Position numbers and translations under genes: made by a program
NCBI GenBank assembly: GCA_900547455.1
Contig: URGV01000003.1
Span: 41,323 to 105,322 of the forward strand
Direction: 5' to 3'
Source: an uncultured Oscillospiraceae bacterium
GTDB taxonomy: Bacteria > Bacillota > Clostridia > Oscillospirales > Ruminococcaceae
Length of the DNA: 64,000 nucleotides
Shown here: in pieces, positions 26,666-34,612 of the stretch
How positions within the stretch are numbered: position 1 is the first letter of the stretch
Layout of the letters: each line of letters starts with the position of its first letter
The notes under the pieces: generated by a model
Told to the model about the DNA's origin: nothing
Seen by the model: the letters and a program-made list of their open reading frames with translations, nothing else
The model's database searches: none

Positions 26666-27481
26666 ATGCACCATATGTCCGATATTTTGCAAAGAAAACA
26701 GCATCCTTTTTATCGGCAGGAGCTCAAAGAGCTACTCCGACAGCTGGGGCTGGAGTGGGGAGATACCATCATGCTGCACGCTTCGCTCAGGGCGTTCGGC
26801 TATCTGATCGGAGGTGCGGAGACGATCATCGAGGCGCTTTTGAGTACCCTTGGGCCAGAGGGTACCTTGGTCATGCCCTCCCAGACGGTGGGGCATTCCA
26901 ACCCGCGTTTTTGGCAGTATCCGCCTGTCCCCAGGGAATGGCACGAAAAAATCTGCGATTCCATCCTGCCGTATGACCCCGAGCGCACGCCGGTCGATCA
27001 GGAGTTGGGACAGACAGCTGTTTATTTTTCGCGCTTCCCCAACGTGCGCCGCAGTGCGCACCCGCTGTATTCCTTTTGCGCGTATGGAGCGGGGGCAGAG
27101 CAGATCGTGCGAGATCATCCGCTGGATTACGGATTGGGACCGAAGTCCCCGCTGCAAAAGCTCTATGAGAGGGACGCAAAAATTTTGTTGCTGGGCACAA
27201 CCTTTGAGACAAACACCTCCCTGCATTTGGCGGAGTATTTTGCAAACCGCCCAGATATTGAGGAGTCTGCTCCGATTCTGGTGGACGGGGAAAAGCAGTG
27301 GGTTTCCTTTAAGAATATCGACCTCGATATTTTTGATGACTTTTTGGAGGTGCAGCGGGAATTTTTCACAGAATGCGCTGCCAATATCCACAAAGAGCCC
27401 CTGCCCAACAGGGAGGCCAGCTGTTTTCGGATGCGGGATTGCGTGGAACTCGCCAAACGGCACTATCAGCAAAAAGGGTAA
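26666..27481 (+). CDS. AAC(3)-family (antibiotic_NAT) N-acetyltransferase
   Basis: A 271-residue member of the AAC(3) family, which acetylates the 3-amino group of aminoglycosides using acetyl-CoA. Visible family motifs: MLHASLRAFGYLIGGAE near 33, GTLVMPSQT near 65, the R-x-x-HP-x-x-S motif with the catalytic His in RRSAHPLYSFCAYG near 126, and GLGPKSPLQKLYERDAKILLLGT near 152. GAAGGAGG lies before the ATG. It interrupts the usual khpA-rimM order and is transcribed with rimM (33 bases apart). Many chromosomal members act on other amines, so resistance should not be assumed. Confidence 0.9.
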   Translation: MHHMSDILQRKQHPFYRQELKELLRQLGLEWGDTIMLHASLRAFGYLIGGAETIIEALLSTLGPEGTLVMPSQTVGHSNPRFWQYPPVPREWHEKICDSILPYDPERTPVDQELGQTAVYFSRFPNVRRSAHPLYSFCAYGAGAEQIVRDHPLDYGLGPKSPLQKLYERDAKILLLGTTFETNTSLHLAEYFANRPDIEESAPILVDGEKQWVSFKNIDLDIFDDFLEVQREFFTECAANIHKEPLPNREASCFRMRDCVELAKRHYQQKG

Positions 27482-27513
27482 AGGGCAACGGAGAGCAGGA
27501 AAGGAGAAAGCCT

Positions 27514-28032
27514 ATGCGCAAAGAATATATCGAAGCTGGCAAGATTGTCACCACCCACGGGGTGCGCGGGGAGGTCAAGCTCTACCCCTGGTGCGACGAC
27601 CCGGAAATGTTTTTGGACATCGAAACCATCTACCTCGACGCCAAGGGCCAGAAACCGCTGGCGCTGGAAGGGGTGCGCTTTGCCAAAAATATGCCGCTGC
27701 TGAAAATTGAGGGAGTAAACTCGATCGACGAGGCGGCTAAGCTGCGGGATAAGATCATCTATATCCACCGCGACGACATCCCGATGGAGGAGGGCGAGTA
27801 CCTCATTCAGGATCTGATGGGCCTGCAGGTGGTCGATGCCGATGACGGCCACCTTTATGGAGAATTGACTCAGGTCAGCCCCACTGGCGCCAACGACGTC
27901 TACCACATCCGCTTTGCTGATGGCAAGGAGCGGCTGATCCCCGCCATCCCGCAGGTGATCATCGAGGTCGATCTGGACGGCGGTGTGATGAAGATCCGCC
28001 CGCTGGAGGGGCTGTTTGACGATGAGGATTGA
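27514..28032 (+). CDS. rimM: Ribosome maturation factor RimM
   Basis: A 172-residue protein that helps mature the 30S head domain and binds S19. N-terminal RimM beta-barrel: GKIVTTHGVRGEVKLYPWCDDPEMF; C-terminal PRC barrel: [35 protein letters not shown] lies eight bases before the ATG; the frame is open further upstream over the preceding gene. The last 11 bases overlap trmD. Confidence 0.95.
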   Translation: MRKEYIEAGKIVTTHGVRGEVKLYPWCDDPEMFLDIETIYLDAKGQKPLALEGVRFAKNMPLLKIEGVNSIDEAAKLRDKIIYIHRDDIPMEEGEYLIQDLMGLQVVDADDGHLYGELTQVSPTGANDVYHIRFADGKERLIPAIPQVIIEVDLDGGVMKIRPLEGLFDDED

Positions 28033-28777
28033 TATTGCCACCCTCTTCCCCGAGATGTGCGAGGCGGTGCTGGGGGAGAGCATCATCGGCAGGGCCAGAA
28101 AGGCCGGCAAGCTGGAAATCCACTGCCACAACATCCGCGACTACTCCAGGGACAAGCACCGCCGGGTGGATGACACCCCCTACGGCGGGGGCAAGGGGAT
28201 GCTGATGCAAACCATGCCGATCTATGATTGCTTCGAGGCGGTGTGCGCCATGACCAAAACCCGCCCGCACGTCATCTATATGTCGCCCAAAGGGCAGCCC
28301 TTCTGCCAGCAAAAAGCGCTGGAGCTGCGGGAGCATGAGCATATTTTCATCCTCTGTGGGCATTATGAAGGGGTAGACCAGCGGGTGCTGGACGAGATTG
28401 TGGACGAGGAGATATCGCTGGGCGACTATGTGCTCACCGGCGGTGAGCTGGGCGCGCTGGTCATCGCAGATGCGGTGGGCAGGCTGTGCCCGGGCGTGCT
28501 CTCGGAAGAAGTCTGCTTCACCGAGGAGAGCCACTACAGCGGCCTGCTGGAATATCCGCAGTACACCCGCCCGCCGGTTTGGCACGGGATGCAGGTGCCG
28601 GCGGTGCTCTCCAGCGGCCACCATGCCAACATCCAAAAGTGGCAGCGGGAGCAGTCGCTGCGGGTGACTGCGCAAAAGCGACCTGACCTTTTGCACAAAG
28701 CCATCGGGGAGGGCAGGCTCACCAAAAAGGAGCTGGAATGGGTGCAGCCGCTTTTGGATAAGGAGGAACTGTTTTAA
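28022..28777 (+). CDS. trmD: tRNA (guanine37-N1)-methyltransferase
   Basis: A 251-residue SPOUT methyltransferase that makes m1G37 in tRNA. The start MRIDIATLFPEMCEAVL is typical; DTPYGGGKGMLMQ near 58 and the knot motifs ILCGHYEGVDQRVLDEI near 112 and YVLTGGELGALV near 137 are all present. It overlaps rimM by 11 bases. The gene for L19 (rplS), which normally follows, is absent here. Confidence 0.96.
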   Translation: MRIDIATLFPEMCEAVLGESIIGRARKAGKLEIHCHNIRDYSRDKHRRVDDTPYGGGKGMLMQTMPIYDCFEAVCAMTKTRPHVIYMSPKGQPFCQQKALELREHEHIFILCGHYEGVDQRVLDEIVDEEISLGDYVLTGGELGALVIADAVGRLCPGVLSEEVCFTEESHYSGLLEYPQYTRPPVWHGMQVPAVLSSGHHANIQKWQREQSLRVTAQKRPDLLHKAIGEGRLTKKELEWVQPLLDKEELF

Positions 28778-29028
28778 GAAAACGGCATAAAATGAAAAAG
28801 AAGGACAGTGCGAATGATATTTTCCTCCTTTTTTTCATCAGCCTGAGGATGTGCTTTACAAAAGCTGCATTTTGAACGGATGAAAGTGGTGGACAAAAGA
28901 TGTGGATAATGACAGGTATGTTGAAAACTTTATAGTGAATTCTGCCAAAGAGACCGCCTTTAACAACCGTTCATCTGGAAAAGAAGCAGAAAATCGAAGC
29001 CGCGTGTAAAAGAATGGCAAAATATGCG
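28778..29028. other. Long intergenic region between trmD and the ptsH promoter
   Basis: No gene or RNA was recognised. A weak T-run hairpin (GAAGGA ... TCCTCC then seven T, about 28804-28838) may end the trmD transcript. A perfect DnaA-box nonamer (TGTGGATAA) lies at 28901-28909 with a near match (TGGTGGACAAA) ten bases upstream. Confidence 0.45.
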
Positions 29029-29056
29029 TTGACGAAAAGCGCCTTTGTGTTATAAT
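29029..29056 (+). promoter_or_regulatory. Sigma-A promoter of ptsH with a 130-base leader
   Basis: TTGACG at 29029-29034, 16-base spacer, TATAAT at 29051-29056. The start would be near 29063, leaving about 130 bases of leader before the ATG; GGGCACCGG and GGGGCCCG segments in it could form structure. Confidence 0.75.
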
Positions 29057-29190
29057 AAATTGTGTCGTGAATCAGTTTCAGGCAAAGCGGGCACCGGACA
29101 AAACGGGAAAAAGCTGTTGGGGCCCGATGTGCAGTTTGGGGCTGATTGTCCAAAATAATCTACACATCTTAGAATAGGGGAGTAACTGAA

Positions 29191-29454
29191 ATGTTTGTAA
29201 AAGAAGTAGTGGTACAAAACCAGGTTGGCCTTCACGCTCGTCCGGCAACATTCTTCATTCAGAAAGCAAATGAGTTCAAAGCTTCTATCTGGGTTGAGAA
29301 AGAAGACCGCAGAGTAAACGCCAAGAGCCTGCTGGGCGTTCTTTCGCTGGGCATTGTTGGCGGCACAACCATCCGTATCATCGCCGATGGCGCAGACGAA
29401 AAGGAAGCGGTTGAGAGCCTGGTAGAGCTGGTCGAGTCCGGCTTTGCTGAGTAA
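29191..29454 (+). CDS. ptsH: Phosphocarrier protein HPr
   Basis: An 87-residue PTS carrier. His15 in GLHARPAT accepts phosphate from enzyme I; Ser46 in NAKSLLGVLSLGI is the HPr kinase site used in Firmicutes for carbon catabolite control. It is monocistronic with its own promoter and a terminator, and is 13 kb away from the enzyme I-like gene. A GGGGAG site lies nine bases before the ATG. Confidence 0.95.
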   Translation: MFVKEVVVQNQVGLHARPATFFIQKANEFKASIWVEKEDRRVNAKSLLGVLSLGIVGGTTIRIIADGADEKEAVESLVELVESGFAE

Positions 29455-29491
29455 GCTTCGGTTATTATCAGTCGTATAGAAACCTGCAAAG

Positions 29492-29527
29492 GGTGTATCG
29501 GCCGCCTTTGGCCGGTGCACCTTTTTT
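29492..29527 (+). terminator. Terminator of ptsH
   Basis: A 12-bp stem (29492-29503 with 29510-29521) with two G-U pairs and a 6-base loop, followed by six T. Confidence 0.88.
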
Positions 29528-29562
29528 GATATCTTCCCATCATCAGGACAGGAGGGGATCGG

Positions 29563-31503
29563 GTGGACAACCCAAGGCTTGCATATCTGCGCGACAAGGT
29601 CAAAAAGCTGCCGCTGCAGCCCGGCATCTACATCATGAAGGACAAAAAGGGGCAGATTATCTATATCGGCAAGGCCAAGGCGCTCAAAAACAGGGTGAGC
29701 AGCTACTTCCGCAGCGTGGAAAAGCACACGCCCAAGGTCTACCGCATGGTGGAGAACGTCTGGGACTTCGAGTACATCGTCACCTCCAGCGAGTTTGAGG
29801 CGCTGGTGCTGGAGTGCAGCTTTATCAAGCAGTATTCCCCAAAGTACAACATCCTGCTCAAGGACGATAAGGGATACCACTATATTCGTGTTGGCCCGGG
29901 CGAGTACGGAAAGATCACCGCCAGCCACCAGCCGCTCAAGGACGGGGCGCGCTACCTCGGCCCCTACATTTCCGGATATGTGGTCAAGCAGACGGTGGAC
30001 GAGGTCAACAAGGTCTTTCTGCTGCCCACCTGCAACCGCAATTTTCCGCAGGACATCGGCAAGCAGCGGCCGTGCCTGAATTTTCACATCAAGCAGTGCA
30101 TGGCACCCTGCAGCGGCAGGATCAGCCCCCAGGAATATCACGAGGCGCTCGAGGAGGCGGTGGGCTTTCTGCGCGGCGCAAATTCCAGCAACATCCAGAA
30201 GGTGCTGACCCAGAAGATGACCCAGGCTGCCGAGAACCTGCAGTTTGAAAAGGCCGCGCGCTACCGCGACCGCCTGCGCGCCATCCAGAGCCTGCAGGAG
30301 CACCAGAAGGTCGTCTCGATCCGGTACGAGGAGGAGGACGTCATCGCGCTGGTGCAGTCCTCGGTCAAGTGCTGCGCGGTGGTGCTGCAGTTCCGCGATT
30401 ACCGCCTGGTGGACAAGGAATACTTCATGCTCGACGAAATGAGCGAGTTTTCCGAGGCGGCGCTCAGCTCCCAGGAGGGGGAGCGCAGGGAACAGGCGGT
30501 GGAGGATATCCTGCGGGAGCTGCGCGCTCAGTTTGTGCTGCGCTACTATGACATGAAGGGCACCGCCCCCAAATCGGTGGTGCTGGACGGCGAGACCGGG
30601 ATGCAGGAGGAGCTGCAGCATTATCTCAGTCAGAAGGCAGGACGCAGCGTGCAGCTGCTGGTTCCTCAAAAGGGCGACCAGATGAAGCTGCTGCAGATGG
30701 CAAAGGAAAACGCCAGCCAGCAGATTGCCGAGCAGACCCGCCGCACCAGCCGCGAAATCTCCGCGCTGGACGAGCTGGCGCGGCTGCTGGGGCTGCACCA
30801 GATCCCCAATTACATTGAGGCCTACGATATCTCCAACATCGGCAGCGAGACGATTGTGGCCGGCATGGTGGTGTTCGAGGGCGGCAGACCGCTTAAAGGC
30901 GCTTACCGAAAGTTTTCGGTCAGGAGCGTGGTGGGCAAGCCGGATGACTACGCCTCGATGAGGGAGGTCATCACCCGCCGCCTGGAGCGTTACAGCCAGC
31001 ACAAGGAGGAGGGCGTGGGCTTTGGCCACCTACCCGACCTGATCCTGCTGGACGGCGGCAAGGGGCATGTGGCGGCGGTCAAGCCGATTGTCAGACAGAT
31101 GGGCTTTGACATCCCGGTCTTTGGTATGGCCAAGGATGACCGCCACCGCACCCGCACCATCGCCACCGAGGACGGGGAGCTTTCCGTCTCCTCCTTCCGC
31201 GCGGCGTTCGACCTTCTGACCAGCATCCAGGATGAGGTGCACCGCTTTTCGATTACCTATTCCCGTCAGAAGCACCAGAGCCGCGCGCTGGATTCGGTGC
31301 TGCGCTCGGTGGAGGGCATCGGCGCAAAGCGGGCGCAGAACCTGTATATCCGCTTCCGGACCCTCAAGGCGATGGAGGCCGCGAGCGTCGAGCAGCTGGA
31401 GGAGACCCCCGGTATGACCCATCTGACCGCCTTGAACCTTTACCGCTATCTGCACGGGGAGCAGGAGGGTAAGGAGGCAGCCGAACAGGAGGAACAGGAA
31501 TGA
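29563..31503 (+). CDS. uvrC: Excinuclease ABC subunit C
   Basis: A 646-residue dual-incision nuclease of nucleotide excision repair. GIY-YIG domain: PGIYIMKDKKGQIIYIGKAKALKNRV at 20-45; UVR motif near 215-235 (MTQAAENLQFEKAARYRDRL); RNase H-like C-terminal nuclease with ayDISNIGSE near 420 and LDGGKGH near 492; a helix-hairpin-helix end with GIGAKRAQNLY. The start is GTG, eight bases after AGGAGGGG. The stop overlaps the next start as ATGA. Confidence 0.96.
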   Translation: MDNPRLAYLRDKVKKLPLQPGIYIMKDKKGQIIYIGKAKALKNRVSSYFRSVEKHTPKVYRMVENVWDFEYIVTSSEFEALVLECSFIKQYSPKYNILLKDDKGYHYIRVGPGEYGKITASHQPLKDGARYLGPYISGYVVKQTVDEVNKVFLLPTCNRNFPQDIGKQRPCLNFHIKQCMAPCSGRISPQEYHEALEEAVGFLRGANSSNIQKVLTQKMTQAAENLQFEKAARYRDRLRAIQSLQEHQKVVSIRYEEEDVIALVQSSVKCCAVVLQFRDYRLVDKEYFMLDEMSEFSEAALSSQEGERREQAVEDILRELRAQFVLRYYDMKGTAPKSVVLDGETGMQEELQHYLSQKAGRSVQLLVPQKGDQMKLLQMAKENASQQIAEQTRRTSREISALDELARLLGLHQIPNYIEAYDISNIGSETIVAGMVVFEGGRPLKGAYRKFSVRSVVGKPDDYASMREVITRRLERYSQHKEEGVGFGHLPDLILLDGGKGHVAAVKPIVRQMGFDIPVFGMAKDDRHRTRTIATEDGELSVSSFRAAFDLLTSIQDEVHRFSITYSRQKHQSRALDSVLRSVEGIGAKRAQNLYIRFRTLKAMEAASVEQLEETPGMTHLTALNLYRYLHGEQEGKEAAEQEEQE

Positions 31504-31856
31504 GGCTAAACTGTATCAACCTTGTCTCCACCGAACCGGAGCGCCTGCGCAGCTTTTACGCGATGGTTCTGCAGGAGCCGTACAATGAGATTGTCCCCGG
31601 CCGCAGCGAGATTTTGGTGGGCGGGGTGAAGCTGGTCTTCACCCGCACCTCGGTCCAGACGCCGGTCAACCCGGACAGCTGTGGGCTGGAGTTTGCGGTG
31701 GAGGATGTGGACGCGCAGTACCGGCGGCTGAAGCAGGCCGGCGTAGCGGGCTGCACCGAGCCGGTGACCTACCCGTGGGGCTGGCGCGCTTTTGGCTTTT
31801 GCGATCCGGACGGCAATCATATCGATTTTGTGCAGCAGCTGGGCGGAGGGAAATAG
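31500..31856 (+). CDS. VOC (glyoxalase/bleomycin-resistance fold) family protein
   Basis: A 118-residue single-domain VOC protein: INLVSTEPERLRSFYAMVLQEPY, then VGGVKLVFTRTS and the end GWRAFGFCDPDGNHIDFVQQ. Glu and His metal-ligand positions of the fold are partly present (PDGNHIDF). It starts within the uvrC stop (ATGA), so it is translationally coupled. Substrate unknown; it may be a metal-dependent isomerase, lyase or drug-binding protein. Confidence 0.85.
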   Translation: MRLNCINLVSTEPERLRSFYAMVLQEPYNEIVPGRSEILVGGVKLVFTRTSVQTPVNPDSCGLEFAVEDVDAQYRRLKQAGVAGCTEPVTYPWGWRAFGFCDPDGNHIDFVQQLGGGK

Positions 31857-31887
31857 GGGCGAAAGAAAAGAAACTTTGCCCTTCCCA

Positions 31888-31916
31888 TTGACAAAAATCC
31901 AAAAAGTGAAGATAAT
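31888..31916 (+). promoter_or_regulatory. Sigma-A promoter of rsmD
   Basis: TTGACA at 31888-31893, 17-base spacer, GATAAT at 31911-31916. Confidence 0.8.
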
Positions 31917-31989
31917 AAAAGAGAAACCCGTCCAGAACTGAAGGTGGAACGCGTCAGTTACGACAATGACGGAAAGAAAGGAAAATCCT

Positions 31990-32535
31990 ATGAGAGTAAC
32001 GACCGGACTTGCAAGGGGAAGGAAGCTTGTCGCCCCGCAGGGGCTGGACACCCGCCCTTCCTCCGACATGACCAAGCAGGCAGTCTTTAATATTGTGCAG
32101 AACTATGTGGAGGGCAGCACCTTTTTGGACCTGTTTGCCGGCTCCGGCCAGATGGGCATCGAGGCGCTCAGCCGCGGGGCCAAGCACGCGGTCTTTGTGG
32201 ATGCTTCCCCTAAGGCCATCCAGGCGGTGCGGGAAAACCTTGCCCATTGCGGCTTTGCGGACAAGGCAAAGGTGGCGCAGATGGACGCACAGTCCTTTTT
32301 AAAGAGCACCACCACCCGCTTTGATCTGGTCTTTTTGGACCCGCCCTACCAGCAGCAGATCATCGACGCGGTGCTGCCGGCGGTGGTGCAGCAGATGGCG
32401 CCCGGAGGCATCATCCTCTGTGAGACAGAGCGCAACGAACAGGTGCCCGAACAGGCGGGGGATTATACCCTCACCAAAACCTACTTTTACGGCAAGGCGA
32501 AGATTACCGCCTATCGCCGGCAGGAGGAAGCGTAA
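31990..32535 (+). CDS. rsmD: 16S rRNA (guanine966-N2)-methyltransferase RsmD
   Basis: A 181-residue methyltransferase of the small subunit. The start MRVTTGLARGRKLVAPQGLDTRPSSDMTKQAVFNI is typical. SAM motif LDLFAGSGQMGIEALSRGA near 47 and the catalytic DPPY near 119 are present. It is followed by coaD after two bases, the gene pair usual in bacteria. It has its own promoter. Confidence 0.95.
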   Translation: MRVTTGLARGRKLVAPQGLDTRPSSDMTKQAVFNIVQNYVEGSTFLDLFAGSGQMGIEALSRGAKHAVFVDASPKAIQAVRENLAHCGFADKAKVAQMDAQSFLKSTTTRFDLVFLDPPYQQQIIDAVLPAVVQQMAPGGIILCETERNEQVPEQAGDYTLTKTYFYGKAKITAYRRQEEA

Positions 32536-32537
32536 TC

Positions 32538-33053
32538 ATGGAACGACAGCAACGCATCGCGGTGGTGCCGGGCAGCTTTGACCCGATCACTAAGGGGCAC
32601 ATGGACATCATCCGCCGGGCAAAGCCGCTGTTTGACAAGGTCATTGTGCTGGTGGTCATCAACGCGGTGAAAAACCCCTGCTTCTCGCTGCAGGAGCGGG
32701 TGGAGCTGATCCGCGCCTCGGTGGCGGACATCCCCGGCGTGGAGGTGGACTGCTACAAGGGACTGCTGGTCGACTATGTCAAGCAGGTGGGCGCCTGCGC
32801 CATCGTCAAGGGCCTGCGCGCGGTGTCCGATTTTGAGTATGAGTTTCAGCAGGCGCTGATCAACAAGGAGCTGTACAGCGGGGTGGAGACGGTGTTTTTG
32901 ACCACTAGTGCGGTCAACCAGTACCTCAGCTCCAGCGTGGTCAAACAGATTGCCTCGCTGGGGGGAGACATCCACCCCTTTGTGCCCGAGCAGGTGCACG
33001 ACCGCATTGTGCGGCGTTTGCGGCAGGATGAAGAGCAGGAAAACCAGCAATAA
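32538..33053 (+). CDS. coaD: Phosphopantetheine adenylyltransferase
   Basis: A 171-residue enzyme of coenzyme A synthesis, making dephospho-CoA from 4'-phosphopantetheine and ATP. The nucleotidyltransferase motif is GSFDPITKGHMD (12-23); KGLRAVSDFEYEFQQ near 94 and the C-terminal SSSVVKQIA near 135 complete the family pattern. It lies directly after rsmD. Confidence 0.96.
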   Translation: MERQQRIAVVPGSFDPITKGHMDIIRRAKPLFDKVIVLVVINAVKNPCFSLQERVELIRASVADIPGVEVDCYKGLLVDYVKQVGACAIVKGLRAVSDFEYEFQQALINKELYSGVETVFLTTSAVNQYLSSSVVKQIASLGGDIHPFVPEQVHDRIVRRLRQDEEQENQQ

Positions 33054-33077
33054 CACATGGAATCGGAGGAAACGCAG

Positions 33078-33563
33078 ATGAACATTGATGAAATTCTGAA
33101 CATGATCGACGACATGCTGGAGGAGGCCTGGAGCCTTCCGTTTTCCGGCGGACGCTGTGTGGTGGACGCGCAGAAGGTCAAGGAGTGCGTGGAGGATATC
33201 CGCTTAAACCTGCCGGGAGAGATTAAGCAGGCCAAGATGATTGTGGCCGACCGCAACGACATCATCAAGGGCGCCGAGCGCCAGGCCGAAAGCACCCTGC
33301 GCAAAGCCGAGGAGCGCGCCAGAATGCTGATTGCCCAGGAGGAGATTGTCAAGCAGGCGCAGGAGAAGGCGGCGGACATCATCGCCCAGGCGCAGATGGC
33401 GGCCAAGGAGATCCGCCGCGCCTCGCACGAGTTCTCCGACTCGATCCTTAAACAGACCGAGGAAAACCTGAGCGCGTCACTGAAAAATGTGCGCGACACC
33501 CGCCAGGCGCTGCGCAGCGCAACCAGCAAAACAAAACAGATGCAGATTCCAAAGGAGGGTTAA
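33078..33563 (+). CDS. Coiled-coil protein of the coaD neighbourhood
   Basis: A 161-residue protein, highly charged and mostly helical, with Ala/Glu/Lys/Arg-rich heptads from about 55 to 150 (AERQAESTLRKAEERARMLIAQEEIVKQAQEKAADIIAQAQ). An N-terminal acidic helix (NIDEILNMIDDMLEEAW) precedes it. The composition resembles ATP synthase subunit b/E or DivIVA-type coiled coils. Small proteins of this kind are often found after coaD in Clostridia, with no known function. The start at 33078 follows CGGAGG. Confidence 0.8.
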   Translation: MNIDEILNMIDDMLEEAWSLPFSGGRCVVDAQKVKECVEDIRLNLPGEIKQAKMIVADRNDIIKGAERQAESTLRKAEERARMLIAQEEIVKQAQEKAADIIAQAQMAAKEIRRASHEFSDSILKQTEENLSASLKNVRDTRQALRSATSKTKQMQIPKEG

Positions 33564-33574
33564 TCCCCCCGGAC

Positions 33575-33628
33575 AAAAAGCAGCCTTTTTGCGCCCCAAA
33601 AGCCGGGGACAAAAATGGCTGCTTTTTT
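33575..33628 (+). terminator. Terminator after the coiled-coil gene
   Basis: Outer arms AAAAAGCAGCC (33575-33585) and GGCTGC with a T run (33617-33628) enclose an inner CCCC / GGGG hairpin. Confidence 0.7.
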
Positions 33629-33654
33629 ACTGAATACAGAAAAGGGGAAACGGT

Positions 33655-34455
33655 ATGAGCACAACGATGTTAAAATGGGTGGCGCTGGTGCTGATGCTGC
33701 TGGACCACCTGGGGGAATTTTTTCCGCAGAGCGTTCCGCTGTGGTTCCGGTGGCTGGGCAGGATGAGCGCGCCGCTGTTTTTGTTCTGTCTGGCGCAGGG
33801 GCTGGAAAAGACCCGAAGCCGCCCGCGCTATCTCAAAAGGCTGTGGACAGGCTCGGCGGTGATGGGGCTGGGCAGCTTTGCGCTGACCCTGCTGTTCCCG
33901 CAGGCGCCGGTGGCGATCAGCAACAATATTTTTTCCACCATGGCGGTCATCGCCTGCATTGTCTGGATCTATGAGAGCTTCGACGGCGCAAGTCCCCGCC
34001 GGGATAACCTGAAAAACCCGGAGGCCGCGCTGGCCTTTTTTGTGGCGGGACAGGTGCTGATCGTCCTGGTCAGCATCCTGGCACAGCGGGGCGACGTTAT
34101 CTGGGTGCGGCTGATCAATGCCCTGCTGCCAAATCTTGTCTTTTGCGAGGGCAGTTTGGACGTGGTGATTCTGGGGCTGCTGCTCTACTTCACCCGGAAA
34201 AATCGCCGGTGGCTGAGCGTGGGCTACCTGTTCTACTGCGGCCTGCAGCTGTTCAGCTCGCTGACAGGGGCGCTGGAGGTTGGAAACTGGAGCTGGCTCT
34301 GGCTGCGTGCCTACCAGTGGATGATGGCCGGCTCGCTGCCGCTGATGCTCTGCTATAATGGTGAGCGCGGACGCGGCGGAGGAAAATTTTTCTACCTGTT
34401 TTACCCGGCGCACATCTGGATTTTGTTTGTGCTCTCCAACCTGATGGCGGGCTGA
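33655..34455 (+). CDS. TraX-family membrane protein
   Basis: A 266-residue integral membrane protein with about eight segments. The start TMLKWVALVLMLLDHLGEFFP has the family's early DH within a membrane helix; LGRMSAPLFLFCLAQGLEKTRS and RYLKRLWTGSAVM follow. In the F plasmid TraX acetylates pilin; chromosomal relatives in Firmicutes are probable membrane acyltransferases of unknown target. No conjugation genes are near. AAAGGGG precedes the ATG. Confidence 0.82.
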   Translation: MSTTMLKWVALVLMLLDHLGEFFPQSVPLWFRWLGRMSAPLFLFCLAQGLEKTRSRPRYLKRLWTGSAVMGLGSFALTLLFPQAPVAISNNIFSTMAVIACIVWIYESFDGASPRRDNLKNPEAALAFFVAGQVLIVLVSILAQRGDVIWVRLINALLPNLVFCEGSLDVVILGLLLYFTRKNRRWLSVGYLFYCGLQLFSSLTGALEVGNWSWLWLRAYQWMMAGSLPLMLCYNGERGRGGGKFFYLFYPAHIWILFVLSNLMAG

Positions 34456-34612
34456 TAGGTCGCTGTCGAATCCCTTGCCGCCCGTCTGGATTTCAGCAAC
34501 TTGCAAAAAAGAAACAAGATTTTTTAACATCCATGACTAAGTTTGCAAAAATCTATTGCTTTCCGGTGAAATATCGATTATCTTATAAGAGTAGAACTTT
34601 TTTAAAAATACG

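Noticed and set aside
26666..27481. Mobile aminoglycoside-resistance cassette
   Set aside because: No integron site, insertion sequence or composition change surrounds the gene; the call is kept at family level.
34456..34612. Possible tRNA or small RNA between the TraX-like and RluA-family genes
   Set aside because: No cloverleaf, TTCGA loop in context or terminator was found; the region is just AT-rich.
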